Of a stretch of 64,000 nucleotides of DNA, positions 45,496-53,835 are shown piece by piece; within the stretch, counting starts at the first letter, position 1, and each line of letters starts with the position of its first letter. The position numbers and the translations under genes are program-made. This DNA is from Sphingobium sp052327305 (GTDB lineage: Bacteria > Pseudomonadota > Alphaproteobacteria > Sphingomonadales > Sphingomonadaceae), in the NCBI RefSeq assembly GCF_052327305.1, contig NZ_CP182486.1, positions 2,356,001-2,420,000 of the forward strand. The letters run 5' to 3'. A model generated the notes under the pieces. That model ran no database searches, was not told the origin of the DNA, and saw only the letters and a program-made list of their open reading frames with translations.

Positions 45496-47319
45496 ATGTG
45501 TGGCATTATCGGCATCGTTGGATCGCAGCCCGTCGCGGATCGCCTGCTCGATGGTCTACGGCGGCTGGAATATCGGGGCTATGATTCCGCTGGTATCGCG
45601 ACCGACTTTAACGGACGGATCGAACGGCGGCGCGCGGAAGGCAAGCTGATCAATCTGGCGAAAGTGCTGGCGGCGGAGCCGATAGAAGGCACGACCGGTA
45701 TTGCCCACACGCGCTGGGCAACCCACGGCGCGCCCACCACCAACAATGCGCACCCCCATGCGACAGACGAAGTGGCGGTCGTCCACAACGGCATTATCGA
45801 GAACTTCAAAGCCCTGCGGGATGAGCTGATTGCGCGTGGCCGCGTGTTCAATAGCGAGACCGATACTGAAGTTGTCGCGCATCTGGTGAGCGAACTGGTC
45901 GAAGCGGGAGCGAGTCCGCAGGACGCTGTGCGGCAGGTTTTGCCGCGCCTTCATGGCGCTTTCGCGCTTGCCATATTGTTCCGCCAGTATCCCGATCTGC
46001 TGATCGGTGCGCGGCTGGGTTCGCCTCTCGTGGTCGGGCATGGTGACAACGAAACGTATCTCGGGTCCGACGCACTGGCGCTGGCGCCGCTGACCCAGAA
46101 GATCGCCTATCTCGAAGAAGGCGACTGGGTGGTCATCACGCGCCAAGGCGCTCAGGTTTTCGATGTCGGGAATAATCCGGTCGAGCGTCCGGTCACGCTC
46201 TCGGGCGTCTCCGGCGCGATGATCGACAAGGGCAATCATCGCCATTTCATGCAGAAGGAGATTTACGAGCAACCGGTGGTCGTCGCCCAAACGCTCAAAA
46301 GCTATCTGCGCCGGATCGACGACAAGCTCTCTCTTCCCATCCCGGACTTCGACCTCTCGACGATCAGCCGTGTCTCCATCGTGGCATGCGGCACGAGCTA
46401 TTATGCCGGCATGGTGGCCAAATACTGGTTCGAGCAGTTTGCCCGGGTGCCGGTCGATCTCGATTTCGCTTCGGAGTTTCGATATCGCGAACCCGTGATG
46501 GAGGCGGGCGGTCTGGCGCTCTTCATCTCGCAGTCTGGCGAGACGGCGGACACGCTGGCGGCTCTGCGCCATGCCAGAGCCGAGGGTCAGAAGATCGCTG
46601 TCGTCGTGAACGTTCCCACCAGTTCGATGGCGCGGGAGGCAGACTTGCTCCTTCCCACGCATGCCGGGCCGGAAATCGGGGTTGCCTCGACCAAGGCGTT
46701 TACCTGCCAGCTCGCGGTGCTGGCTGCGCTTGCCGCCAATTTCGCGCAAGCCAAAGGGCGGCTTACCCCTGCGGAAGAAAAGGCGATCGTCGAGCATCTT
46801 TCAGAAGCACCTGCCGCGATCAATCAGGCGCTTCTCCAGGACGAGGCAATAGAGGCGCTGGCGCCGCTCATCGTGCCGGCGCGCGACGTGCTCTATCTGG
46901 GGCGTGGCACCGATTATCCGCTTGCGCTGGAAGGCGCATTGAAACTCAAGGAAATCAGCTACATCCACGCCGAGGGTTACGCGGCCGGCGAAATGAAGCA
47001 CGGCCCTATTGCGCTGATCGACGAAGCCGTGCCGGTCATCGTCATTGCGCCCTCCGGCCCGCTGTTCGAGAAGACCGTGTCCAACATGCAGGAAGTGCAG
47101 GCACGCGGCGGAAAGGTCGTGTTGATCTCCGACGAGGCTGGCATTGCGCAGGCGGGCGAAGGGTGCGTGGCGACGCTGGCGCTGCCGCAGGTCCATCCAC
47201 TGATCGCTCCGATTGTCTACGCGGTCCCCGTGCAACTCCTCGCTTATCATGTCGCAGTGCTGAAGGGCACGGACGTGGACCAGCCGCGCAATCTCGCTAA
47301 ATCGGTGACGGTGGAGTAA
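45496..47319 (+). CDS. glmS: Glutamine-fructose-6-phosphate aminotransferase
   Basis: A 607-residue protein starting Met-Cys-Gly-Ile-Ile-Gly, with Cys2 the glutamine-hydrolysing nucleophile after Met removal. HTRWATHGAPTTNNAHPH follows near 75. Two SIS domains (about 285-425 and 455-590) hold VACGTSYYAGMVA, ISQSGETADTLAA and the C-terminal NLAKSVTVE. It makes glucosamine-6-phosphate, the first step to UDP-GlcNAc. Length is normal. A 92-bp gap separates it from the phosphoesterase gene. Confidence 0.97.
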   Translation: MCGIIGIVGSQPVADRLLDGLRRLEYRGYDSAGIATDFNGRIERRRAEGKLINLAKVLAAEPIEGTTGIAHTRWATHGAPTTNNAHPHATDEVAVVHNGIIENFKALRDELIARGRVFNSETDTEVVAHLVSELVEAGASPQDAVRQVLPRLHGAFALAILFRQYPDLLIGARLGSPLVVGHGDNETYLGSDALALAPLTQKIAYLEEGDWVVITRQGAQVFDVGNNPVERPVTLSGVSGAMIDKGNHRHFMQKEIYEQPVVVAQTLKSYLRRIDDKLSLPIPDFDLSTISRVSIVACGTSYYAGMVAKYWFEQFARVPVDLDFASEFRYREPVMEAGGLALFISQSGETADTLAALRHARAEGQKIAVVVNVPTSSMAREADLLLPTHAGPEIGVASTKAFTCQLAVLAALAANFAQAKGRLTPAEEKAIVEHLSEAPAAINQALLQDEAIEALAPLIVPARDVLYLGRGTDYPLALEGALKLKEISYIHAEGYAAGEMKHGPIALIDEAVPVIVIAPSGPLFEKTVSNMQEVQARGGKVVLISDEAGIAQAGEGCVATLALPQVHPLIAPIVYAVPVQLLAYHVAVLKGTDVDQPRNLAKSVTVE

Positions 47320-47463
47320 CGGAACTCGGCTCGGCGGCTTCCAGAAGGGGCTGTCCTACAGTCTCGAGCGCATGCCATCATGTGTCCGTGACGTGTTCCT
47401 GCTCTTCCCCTTCCTCCTTCATGCGGAGCGACGCGCGCGCGGCCCGGCGCAGCTTTGATTGAC

Positions 47464-47504
47464 CGGAAGTTGACGGGACGTAGTGCCAACTTTGGCAACT
47501 TCCG
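47464..47504. repeat. Inverted repeat between glmS and the Vgr-related gene
   Basis: Perfect 9-bp arms cggaagttg (47464-47472) and caacttccg (47496-47504) enclose an overlapping dyad TGCCAA-CT-TTGGCA (47484-47497). No clear T-run follows on either strand, so it is not a standard terminator, though it sits where two genes converge. Confidence 0.45.
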
Positions 47505-47511
47505 CGCCACC

Positions 47512-48021
47512 TCAAAAAGGCAGAATGCTTTCCAGAGTCGCGAGTGGCGGCGCCCCCGGCACGATGGCGCCATGTCTCATCAGGAAGACATGGCGGACGA
47601 TCTCCGCTTGTTGCTCGATGCCATAGCGGGCGAGCGACCATCCCGGCCGGACGGTGTAACTATAGCTGCAAAAGGGATGCCGTCGGAGGAGCAGGTTAAC
47701 GCCCTGCTGATGCTGCCATACATGAACAAGCTCGTGAATGAGGTGACCCTGTTGCCCCAGCGTTCCCGAGCCGAAGCATTCGCAATAGCCGCTTCCGGCA
47801 GGATGGAAGTGGATATGGCCACGGGGCGCCATCGTCACGTTTCGCGGTTGCAGAGGCCACCATTTTCGCCGGTGAATGCGGATAGGGTCGAGATCCAGCG
47901 CCGCGCCGAACATTTGCCGTGCGAGGCGTCTTTCCGCTTCGCTCAACGGGCGTTCGTTTTTGTCTATCACTTGAGCAACGACCACAAATTCGCAGATGGC
48001 CTCGTCACCGCCGTGGCGCAA
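47512..48021 (-). CDS. Vgr-related HELVH zinc-peptidase-like protein
   Basis: Up to 169 residues. LSEAERRLARQMFGAALDLDPIRIHRRKW (parts), MAPRGHIHFHP, then HELVHVWQHQQG (about 96-107), and late YGIEQQAEIVRH with a possible third-ligand Glu. HExxH plus downstream Glu suggests a gluzincin-like fold, as in proteins annotated as Vgr-related in sphingomonads. Substrate and location are unknown; no signal peptide. TTG 48021 gives the longest frame; GTG 47970 (VIDKNERPLSEAER) fits relatives better. Confidence 0.7.
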   Translation of the reverse strand: MRHGGDEAICEFVVVAQVIDKNERPLSEAERRLARQMFGAALDLDPIRIHRRKWWPLQPRNVTMAPRGHIHFHPAGSGYCECFGSGTLGQQGHLIHELVHVWQHQQGVNLLLRRHPFCSYSYTVRPGWSLARYGIEQQAEIVRHVFLMRHGAIVPGAPPLATLESILPF

Positions 48022-48207
48022 GAGCCGTTCGTCCGGCCACCGCAGCGCGACGCTTCAAATCCACCCTTTTACCTGAGCGAACTGCCCGGCGCGAAGGCGG
48101 CGCAAAGCCCTACGTCGAACGACGTAACGCTCTGAACGCCCGTCTAAGTTACTAACAAGCAGGTGTTAAAAGCATCGGGCACGAAAATCTAACCGAGAGA
48201 TATCCCT

Positions 48208-49200
48208 ATGAGTGGAACGGTTGCGGTCGAGAAACCCTCCTACATGGTGAGCGCCCCTGTAACGATGGGGCTGGAGAATTTAGGTCGTGTGGAGGGTGGT
48301 CCCTTCAAGCGGGCGTTCTTCACCCATTTTCAGCCTGCCTTCCTGATCGCGGTAATCGCGTTCTATTATTATGCACCGGCAGCATGGATTAAACCGTCGG
48401 TCACATTGTGGATCGGCCTTGGCGTCAAGTTCATGATGTTGGGGATGGAATGGATCAGCCCCCGCTACAAGAGCTGGCAGCACACATGGAAAGAGCTGGC
48501 ATGTGACACCTTCTATGTCGCCATGGGCATGATGGTGGTTCGGGTCGTTTTCGGCCCGATCAACAGCGAAGCGATCATTAGCTGGTTCCAGGACACGTTC
48601 GACTTCGGCAAGATCGCCTGGTTCATGGCGATGCCGCTGCTGCTTCAGGCGTTCCTGCTCTCGTTCGTCCGCGATTACTTCCAGTATTGGATGCATCGCT
48701 TCATGCATAACTGGTATCCGCTCTGGGTCGCCCATGCGCCGCATCACTTCATCACGCAGCTTAACGTGCAGAAGGGCAGCATCGGTAATCCGGTCGAGAT
48801 CTTCCTGATCGGTCTGGGTGTCAGCGGACTGTTCGACTTCCTGCCGCGCGCCGTCCTCCTCGCAGGTGCTTTTGGTCTTGCGGTTGGCAGCTACCAGCAC
48901 TGCAACATCCGCTTCAACACGCCGCGGTGGTGGTTCAAGATCTTCAACACCACTGAGCATCACAGCCTGCACCACGCTCAGGACTATGAGAGCACCCGCA
49001 GCAACTATTCGGGCACCTGGATCTTCATCGATCGCATGCACGGCACGTGCCGTGACGGCGAGGCAGAGCTTCTGGGTCAGGAAGGTGGACGCCGCATGAC
49101 GATCTGGGAGACCATGCACTACACCTTCACCGAGCCTTACAAGCTGCTTCGCGAGAAGCTCGCCCGCCGCCGGCCGATGGTCGCCGTCCCTGCGGAGTGA
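48208..49200 (+). CDS. Sterol desaturase / fatty acid hydroxylase family protein
   Basis: A 330-residue membrane di-iron enzyme. The His boxes are HRFMH (163-167), HAPHH (176-180) and HHSLHH (251-256), with YQHCN at 229-233, and four or more membrane helices. The family hydroxylates or desaturates lipids (fatty acids, sphingoid bases, carotenoids). In a sphingomonad a sphingolipid or carotenoid substrate is plausible, but nothing here decides it. A perfect 7-bp dyad (tacgtcg/cgacgta, 48111-48126) lies about 80 bp upstream. Confidence 0.88.
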   Translation: MSGTVAVEKPSYMVSAPVTMGLENLGRVEGGPFKRAFFTHFQPAFLIAVIAFYYYAPAAWIKPSVTLWIGLGVKFMMLGMEWISPRYKSWQHTWKELACDTFYVAMGMMVVRVVFGPINSEAIISWFQDTFDFGKIAWFMAMPLLLQAFLLSFVRDYFQYWMHRFMHNWYPLWVAHAPHHFITQLNVQKGSIGNPVEIFLIGLGVSGLFDFLPRAVLLAGAFGLAVGSYQHCNIRFNTPRWWFKIFNTTEHHSLHHAQDYESTRSNYSGTWIFIDRMHGTCRDGEAELLGQEGGRRMTIWETMHYTFTEPYKLLREKLARRRPMVAVPAE

Positions 49201-49230
49201 ATATTCGCCGGAGCTAGGAAAGACAGCGAT

Positions 49231-49262
49231 ACCCGGATCTGGTGTGTCAAACGGGTCCGGGT
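49231..49262 (+). terminator. Possible terminator hairpin after the hydroxylase gene
   Basis: acccgga (49231-49237) pairs with tccgggt (49256-49262) around an 18-nt loop; only a short cgttt follows. It is weak as an intrinsic terminator. Confidence 0.35.
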
Positions 49263-49311
49263 CATCGTTTAGCCCACCCTGGAGGCCCAGCCTTTTCCAG
49301 AGGAGAATATA

Positions 49312-50019
49312 GTGAAGCTACCTTTCATCGATTGGATCTGGCGGGTGAGGGGCACTGTCCCGGTCGATCCCTCGGACTCTGCTTCGGACGCTTTCGGCAA
49401 GCTTGACGATCTGCTGAAGGAAAAGAACACCACATATTCGATGTCGGGTGACACGCTGTCCTTCGCCAAAGGTCCTCAGCACCCTCAGGACAAGATGTCG
49501 ATCTTCGACCGGGGTAGCTGGACTGTCGCTAATGGCGTGCTGCGCTATGATATGACCAGCCGCGCGCTGCTCGCCTGCTTTCTTGCGCCGCTATTCTTTC
49601 TCACGGTTGGCCATATTGGCGTGGCCGTAGATACCTGGCGCAATCCGCCCGAACTGGCCAAAGCCAAAGAAGAAGCGGCAAAGAAAAGATCGAAGGTGAA
49701 GCCTGAGGACGTGCCCATGAACACGATCGACAAGATACTCGGCGCGCCGGAGCCTGAGAAGCCCAAGGCTGACAAGGGCGGCAAAAAGGGCGAAGAAATC
49801 GGCAAGCGGAATCGCAAGCCGTCGATGACCACAGCCTATGTGTTCATGAGCATTTTCTTCGCTTTGTGGGTTCTCGGCCGGATCTTGGAGCATTGGCTCA
49901 TTCACACTCGTATCCGCAAGAGGCTCTCCGGCGAATATCAGCTATCGGAGCAGAGCTTTGGCGCCGATATCCGGTCTGCATCGACGGGGTCTTTAGAGGT
50001 CGGGCACGCCGGGGCTTAG
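49312..50019 (+). CDS. Two-helix membrane protein of unknown function
   Basis: A 235-residue protein from GTG 49312 with AGGAG six bases upstream. About 80 polar N-terminal residues are followed by a membrane helix (LLACFLAPLFFLTVGHIGVAV), a Lys/Glu/Pro-rich charged linker (KAKEEAAKKRSKVKPEDVP to GGKKGEEIGKRNRK) and a second helix (TTAYVFMSIFFALWVLGRIL). I do not recognise it. The terminator at 50045 follows. Confidence 0.75.
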   Translation: MKLPFIDWIWRVRGTVPVDPSDSASDAFGKLDDLLKEKNTTYSMSGDTLSFAKGPQHPQDKMSIFDRGSWTVANGVLRYDMTSRALLACFLAPLFFLTVGHIGVAVDTWRNPPELAKAKEEAAKKRSKVKPEDVPMNTIDKILGAPEPEKPKADKGGKKGEEIGKRNRKPSMTTAYVFMSIFFALWVLGRILEHWLIHTRIRKRLSGEYQLSEQSFGADIRSASTGSLEVGHAGA

Positions 50020-50044
50020 TTTCGACTAGCAAGTAGTGTTAAAT

Positions 50045-50090
50045 CGCGGGGGGGTCGCTGGCAGGCTCTCAAAACCGCCCCCGCGTCTTT
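50045..50090 (+). terminator. Probable Rho-independent terminator
   Basis: cgcgggggggt (50045-50055) pairs with accgcccccgcg (50074-50085) over about 11 bp with one mismatch, followed by tcttt. The rest of the 272-bp gap to 50291 holds no gene; I note only a 12-bp direct repeat, gctcaatcgcct, near 50107 and 50226. Confidence 0.55.
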
Positions 50091-50291
50091 CTGAGCGTCG
50101 CTCTGCTCAATCGCCTAATGCCTGCCTTAGATATTGCAACTATATGTGGGTTAGGTAGCACGTCGCTCGCGTGGAGGCGAAGGGATCGTGCAGGGCTTAA
50201 GCGATGAAGAAGGATATCATTCGGTAGCTCAATCGCCTTAGCGATGCACACTCTTGCCGATCGCTATCGTCGCATCTGAAACTCCCAGCTG

Positions 50292-51320
50292 TCACCGCGA
50301 CAGCTCCTGCCGAACAATCTCCGCGCCTGCACCTAAGGCATTCAGCTTGCCTCTCGCCACGCGGCGGGAGAGGGGGGCCATGCCGCAGTTGGTCGATGGA
50401 TAGAGCTTGTCGGCATCCACGAACTGAAGCGCTTTGCGCAGTGTATCTGCGACTTCCTCCGGGGTCTCGACGATGTCGGATGCCACGTCGATCGCGCCGA
50501 CCATCACCTTCTTGCCCCGAATAAGGTCGATAAGATCCATTGGGACGTGTGAATGGTGGCACTCCAGCGAAATAATATCGATCTTCGACTTCTGGAGGTT
50601 GGGAAAGGTTTCCTCATACTGCCGCCATTCGGCTCCCAGGGTCTTCTTCCAGTCCGTATTGGCCTTGATGCCGTAGCCGTAGCAGATGTGGACCGCCGTC
50701 TCGGACTTCAGTCCTTCGGCCGCCTTCTCCAGCGTGGCGATCCCCCAGTCGTTCGCTTCGTCGAAGAAGACATTGAATGCCGGCTCATCGAACTGAATGA
50801 TATCCACACCTGCGGCTTCGAGCTCCCTGGCTTCCTGATTGAGGATTTGGGCGAACTCCCAAGCCAGCTTCTCGCGGCTCTTATAGTGTGCGTCGTACAG
50901 CGTATCGATCATCGTCATCGGGCCGGGCAGCGTCCACTTGATCGGCTGGTCGGTTTGCGCGCGCAAATGTTTCGCATCTTCGACGAACACAGATTTCGGG
51001 CGCGACACGGCGCCGACCACTGTCGGCACGCTCGCATCATAGCGATTGCGAATTCTGACCGTCTCGCGCTTCTCGAAGTCGACGCCGCTCAGATGCTCGA
51101 TGAACGTTGTGACGAAATGCTGGCGTGTCTGCTCGCCATCGCCGACGATCGTGATGCCAGCCTGCCGCTGATCTTCGACAGCCAGACGCAGGGCGTCGTG
51201 CTTGCCCGAAACCAGTTCTTCGCCTTCCAGTTTCCAGGGCGACCAGAGCGTCTCCGGCTTCGCGAGCCAGTTTGGCTTGGGCAGGCTGCCGGCAGTCGAC
51301 GTGGGCAATAATGTCTTCAT
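50292..51320 (-). CDS. mesD: Core (folate-independent) methionine synthase, MesD type
   Basis: A 342-residue MetE C-terminal-like barrel without the folate-binding N-terminal half. All zinc ligands of MetE are present: His211 and Cys213 in AVHICYGYG, Glu253 in SLECHHS, Cys312 in STNCGMAP; DEPAFN is at 178-183. It transfers a methyl group to homocysteine. Neighbouring DUF1852 identifies it as the MesD family, reported to need DUF1852 and oxygen but neither methyl-folate nor cobalamin. It lies 29 bp downstream of the DUF1852 gene. The family call rests on that pairing. Confidence 0.88.
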   Translation of the reverse strand: MKTLLPTSTAGSLPKPNWLAKPETLWSPWKLEGEELVSGKHDALRLAVEDQRQAGITIVGDGEQTRQHFVTTFIEHLSGVDFEKRETVRIRNRYDASVPTVVGAVSRPKSVFVEDAKHLRAQTDQPIKWTLPGPMTMIDTLYDAHYKSREKLAWEFAQILNQEARELEAAGVDIIQFDEPAFNVFFDEANDWGIATLEKAAEGLKSETAVHICYGYGIKANTDWKKTLGAEWRQYEETFPNLQKSKIDIISLECHHSHVPMDLIDLIRGKKVMVGAIDVASDIVETPEEVADTLRKALQFVDADKLYPSTNCGMAPLSRRVARGKLNALGAGAEIVRQELSR

Positions 51321-51349
51321 GATAGGTAACCTTGAATTTTATCGGAGGA

Positions 51350-52336
51350 TCAGGCGGCGAAGCTGTCCAGCCATTGCTGGAGCACGGCTCTGTAGGGCTT
51401 GATGAAGCGCTCCTCGGCAAACTTGCCTTGCTCGACCGCCAGTCGGCTGCGCTCTTCCCGGTCATAAACAATCCGGGTCAGCGAATAGTCCTGATACTTC
51501 AGGCTCGGTTGGTAGTGGTCCGCGGCCGCCGAATTGGCGTTGTAGATTTCCGGGCGGTAAATCTTCTGGAACGTTTCCATCACGCTGATCGTGCTCACCA
51601 ACTCGAGGCTGGTGTAATCGCCAAGCAGGTCGCCAATATGGTAGAAAGCATAAGGCGCGACGCTGTTGGGCGGCATGAAATAGCGCACCTTCATGCCCAT
51701 CTTGGCGAAATATCCGTCGGTCGCGGAGAACTCATCGTTCCGATATTCGACACCCAGCACGGGGTGTTCGTTGGTGGTGCGACGATAGGTCTTGCTGGTC
51801 GACACGCTGAGGCAGATGACCGGCGGTTTACGGAAATTGTCGCGGTAAGCGCTCGAATTCAGGAAGTGCTTGAACAAAGTGCCATGCAGGTCGCCGAAAT
51901 CTTGCGGCGCCTCGGCTTTGGGATGCGCTTTCATGTGCTCGGGCAGGACGACGCTGAAGTCGTAGTCGCGGACGTAGGATGAGAGGTTGTTGCCGACTAT
52001 CCCGTCGATGCGCTCGCCTGTCTTCTTATCGACGATCGTCGTCTGAAGGATCTCGATCAGCGGGAACACCTCGTCATTCGCATCTGGAGCGATGCTCATC
52101 TCGGCAGTGATGATCGTGAGCTCGACAGAATAGCGATCGCCCTTGGGGTTGTCCCAATGCGCCAGCGAATTGAAGCGGTTGTCGATCATGCGCAGGGTGT
52201 TGCGCAAGTTCTCCTGGCGGCTCTCTCCCCGTGCCAGATTGGCGAAGTTGGTAGTGATGCGCGTGTTGTCGGCGGGACGGTAATCCTCGTCGAATGCGAC
52301 GCTCTTTATGGAGAATGTGAATGGGCTTTTGCTCAT
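51350..52336 (-). CDS. mesX: DUF1852 protein (MesX), partner of MesD
   Basis: A 328-residue soluble protein with the DUF1852 start FTFSIKSVAFDEDYRPADNTRITTNFANLARG (parts), conserved MIDNRFNSLAHWDNP, GNNLSSYVRDYDFSVVLP and YRPEIYNANSAAADHYQPS. No catalytic motif is obvious; several conserved His, Asp and Glu could bind metal. Genetic work elsewhere showed that MesD methionine synthesis requires DUF1852 and oxygen. It is first in the operon behind a cobalamin riboswitch; AGGTGG precedes its ATG. Confidence 0.88.
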   Translation of the reverse strand: MSKSPFTFSIKSVAFDEDYRPADNTRITTNFANLARGESRQENLRNTLRMIDNRFNSLAHWDNPKGDRYSVELTIITAEMSIAPDANDEVFPLIEILQTTIVDKKTGERIDGIVGNNLSSYVRDYDFSVVLPEHMKAHPKAEAPQDFGDLHGTLFKHFLNSSAYRDNFRKPPVICLSVSTSKTYRRTTNEHPVLGVEYRNDEFSATDGYFAKMGMKVRYFMPPNSVAPYAFYHIGDLLGDYTSLELVSTISVMETFQKIYRPEIYNANSAAADHYQPSLKYQDYSLTRIVYDREERSRLAVEQGKFAEERFIKPYRAVLQQWLDSFAA

Positions 52337-52479
52337 GATCGACCACCTGCTTTTGCCGGGCGGGAGGGCCTGAGGAAGAGCGCGCGATATTAGCAGTCTG
52401 GACGTCGCTCAACCGCGCGCCTTGCTTCAAGCGCGATCCACCGGAGGAACCCCCGTCCGAGGAACGTTATAGCGCCGGA

Positions 52480-52687
52480 GGCAGGTCTCCTGGCTCACGG
52501 GTCATCGCAGGGTTCCGGCCTTCCCGAGCCTCTTGCGGAGGCTCAGTGACACAAAATGGAACCGCCACTCACCGCTTACAGTTGCGGGGGCAGCGCCGGA
52601 TTCTACCCAGAAGGGCACCACCGGCTTCCCGTCTTAGCCCCGCCGTCACGCCTGAGGCAGGGAACCTCGACGGTTCGCTTCAACACC
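52480..52687 (-). promoter_or_regulatory. Cobalamin (B12) riboswitch controlling mesX-mesD
   Basis: Read on the minus strand: a start near GGTGTTG (52687), then GACGGGAAGCCGGTGG, the conserved core CCCCCGCAACTGTAA (complement of 52576-52590), a variable hairpin (gagcctc/gaggctc, 52526-52544), and the closing B12 box AGCCAGGAGACCTGCC (complement of 52480-52495). These are the diagnostic elements of AdoCbl-type riboswitches. About 140 nt separate it from mesX; no strong terminator is obvious there, so control may be translational. The remaining sequence of the 52337-52854 gap is leader and promoter. Confidence 0.93.
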
Positions 52688-52711
52688 ATCACGGGACCGC
52701 TGTCAATCATG

Positions 52712-52731
52712 ATATAAAGATATCTTTATAT
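52712..52731. promoter_or_regulatory. Perfect 20-bp palindrome upstream of the riboswitch
   Basis: A perfect 20-bp dyad centred on AAAGATATCTTT with ATAT flanks lies 25 bp upstream of the riboswitch 5' end. On the minus strand its TATAAA could serve as a -10, with gtgaca about 20 bp further up. It resembles, from memory, operators of the ArsR-family methionine-cycle regulator SahR. It also lies between mesX and the divergent DapA-family gene. Confidence 0.6.
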
Positions 52732-52854
52732 GGGTGTAATCGTTCGATTTTGTCACGATCATGTTATTAGGAGAGGTGCAGAGATGCATTCTCTTGTTTT
52801 CGCCCCCGCCGGGCTGCAGATTCCGCTGGCTGCCAATCAATCGGACAATCGCGC

Positions 52855-53771
52855 ATGACGATATTCACTGGCTTATCGGCATTTCCGCCGACCCCCGCTA
52901 ACGAGGAGGGCGTGGTCGATACGCATGCGCTTGGCGTTCTCGTGGACCGACTTGCGAATGCAGGTGTGGATTCGGTCAGCTTCTTAGGCAGCACAGGGAC
53001 TTACGCCTATCTGGATCGGGACCAACGGAACCGAGCCGTCGCAGCAGCTGTGGAGGCGGCAGCTGGCCGTGTTCCGGTGGTGGCAGGTATAGGGGCGCTA
53101 AGAACCAGCTGGTCGCGCGAACTTGCGGTTGCTGCTGAGCGTGTGGCGCCAGCGGGCTTCTGCTAGCGCCAATGTCTTATGCGAAGCTGTCCGACCGAGA
53201 GGTCTCGGACCACTTCAAAACAGTTACTGCTGCCACCGGTCTGCCGCTTTGCATCTACAACAACCCCGGCACGACAAATTTCGAGTTCTCACATGATCTG
53301 ATCGTCGAGCTGGCGCATATGTCGGGGATCGCGGCAGTAAAGATGCCGCCTCTGCATGACCACAACTACGCGGGGGAGATCCAGCAGCTTCGAGCGCGGG
53401 CGCCCGAGAGTTTCAAAATCGGTTACAGCGGCGACTGGTGCGCAGCGCCAGCCTGTCTGGCGGGAGCCGACGCATGGCACAGCGTCATTGCTGGCATCCT
53501 GCCTGAGCCTGCGATCCGCCTGGCACGCGCTGCTATGGGAGGAGATATCGACGAGACTGCGCGACTGCAGGCTCACTGCACCCCGATGTTGGCGTTGTTT
53601 GAAAGATATGGAAGTTTACGCATCATCTACGGGATCGCAGAGCTTCTAGGTCTGGCGATCGGAACGGCGCCACTCCCGTTGCAGGCATATACTGGCGCGG
53701 AAATGCTTCATGAACTTCCAGACGCGTTTGAGAAAATGATGATAGCTTCGCCGGACCGCCTAGCCGGGTGA
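52855..53771 (+). pseudogene. Dihydrodipicolinate synthase (DapA) family gene, frameshifted
   Basis: Two frames together make a normal ~305-residue DapA-family aldolase. The first (52855-53166) has SFLGSTGTYAYLDRDQR and runs to ELAVAAER, then shifts and stops at 53164. The second (in frame from at least 53151, reading SGLLLAPMSYAKLSDREV) holds the Schiff-base region PLCIYNNPGTT (Tyr) and IAAVKMPPL (Lys). One missing base near 53141-53146 explains the break: an added base restores AERAGASGLLLAP. It is either a recent pseudogene or a sequencing error. Substrate of the intact family member is unknown. Confidence 0.8.
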
Positions 53772-53835
53772 GAACGGGCGGCATTTGTGCAAGATCTGCT
53801 TGCAATCCTTGCGTGCGTATTCCGCATACGAGAAA

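Noticed and set aside
47247..47573. Minus-strand frame with STVTDLARLRG
   Set aside because: Overlaps the glmS end and converging intergenic DNA; this type of sequence is commonly a spurious call.
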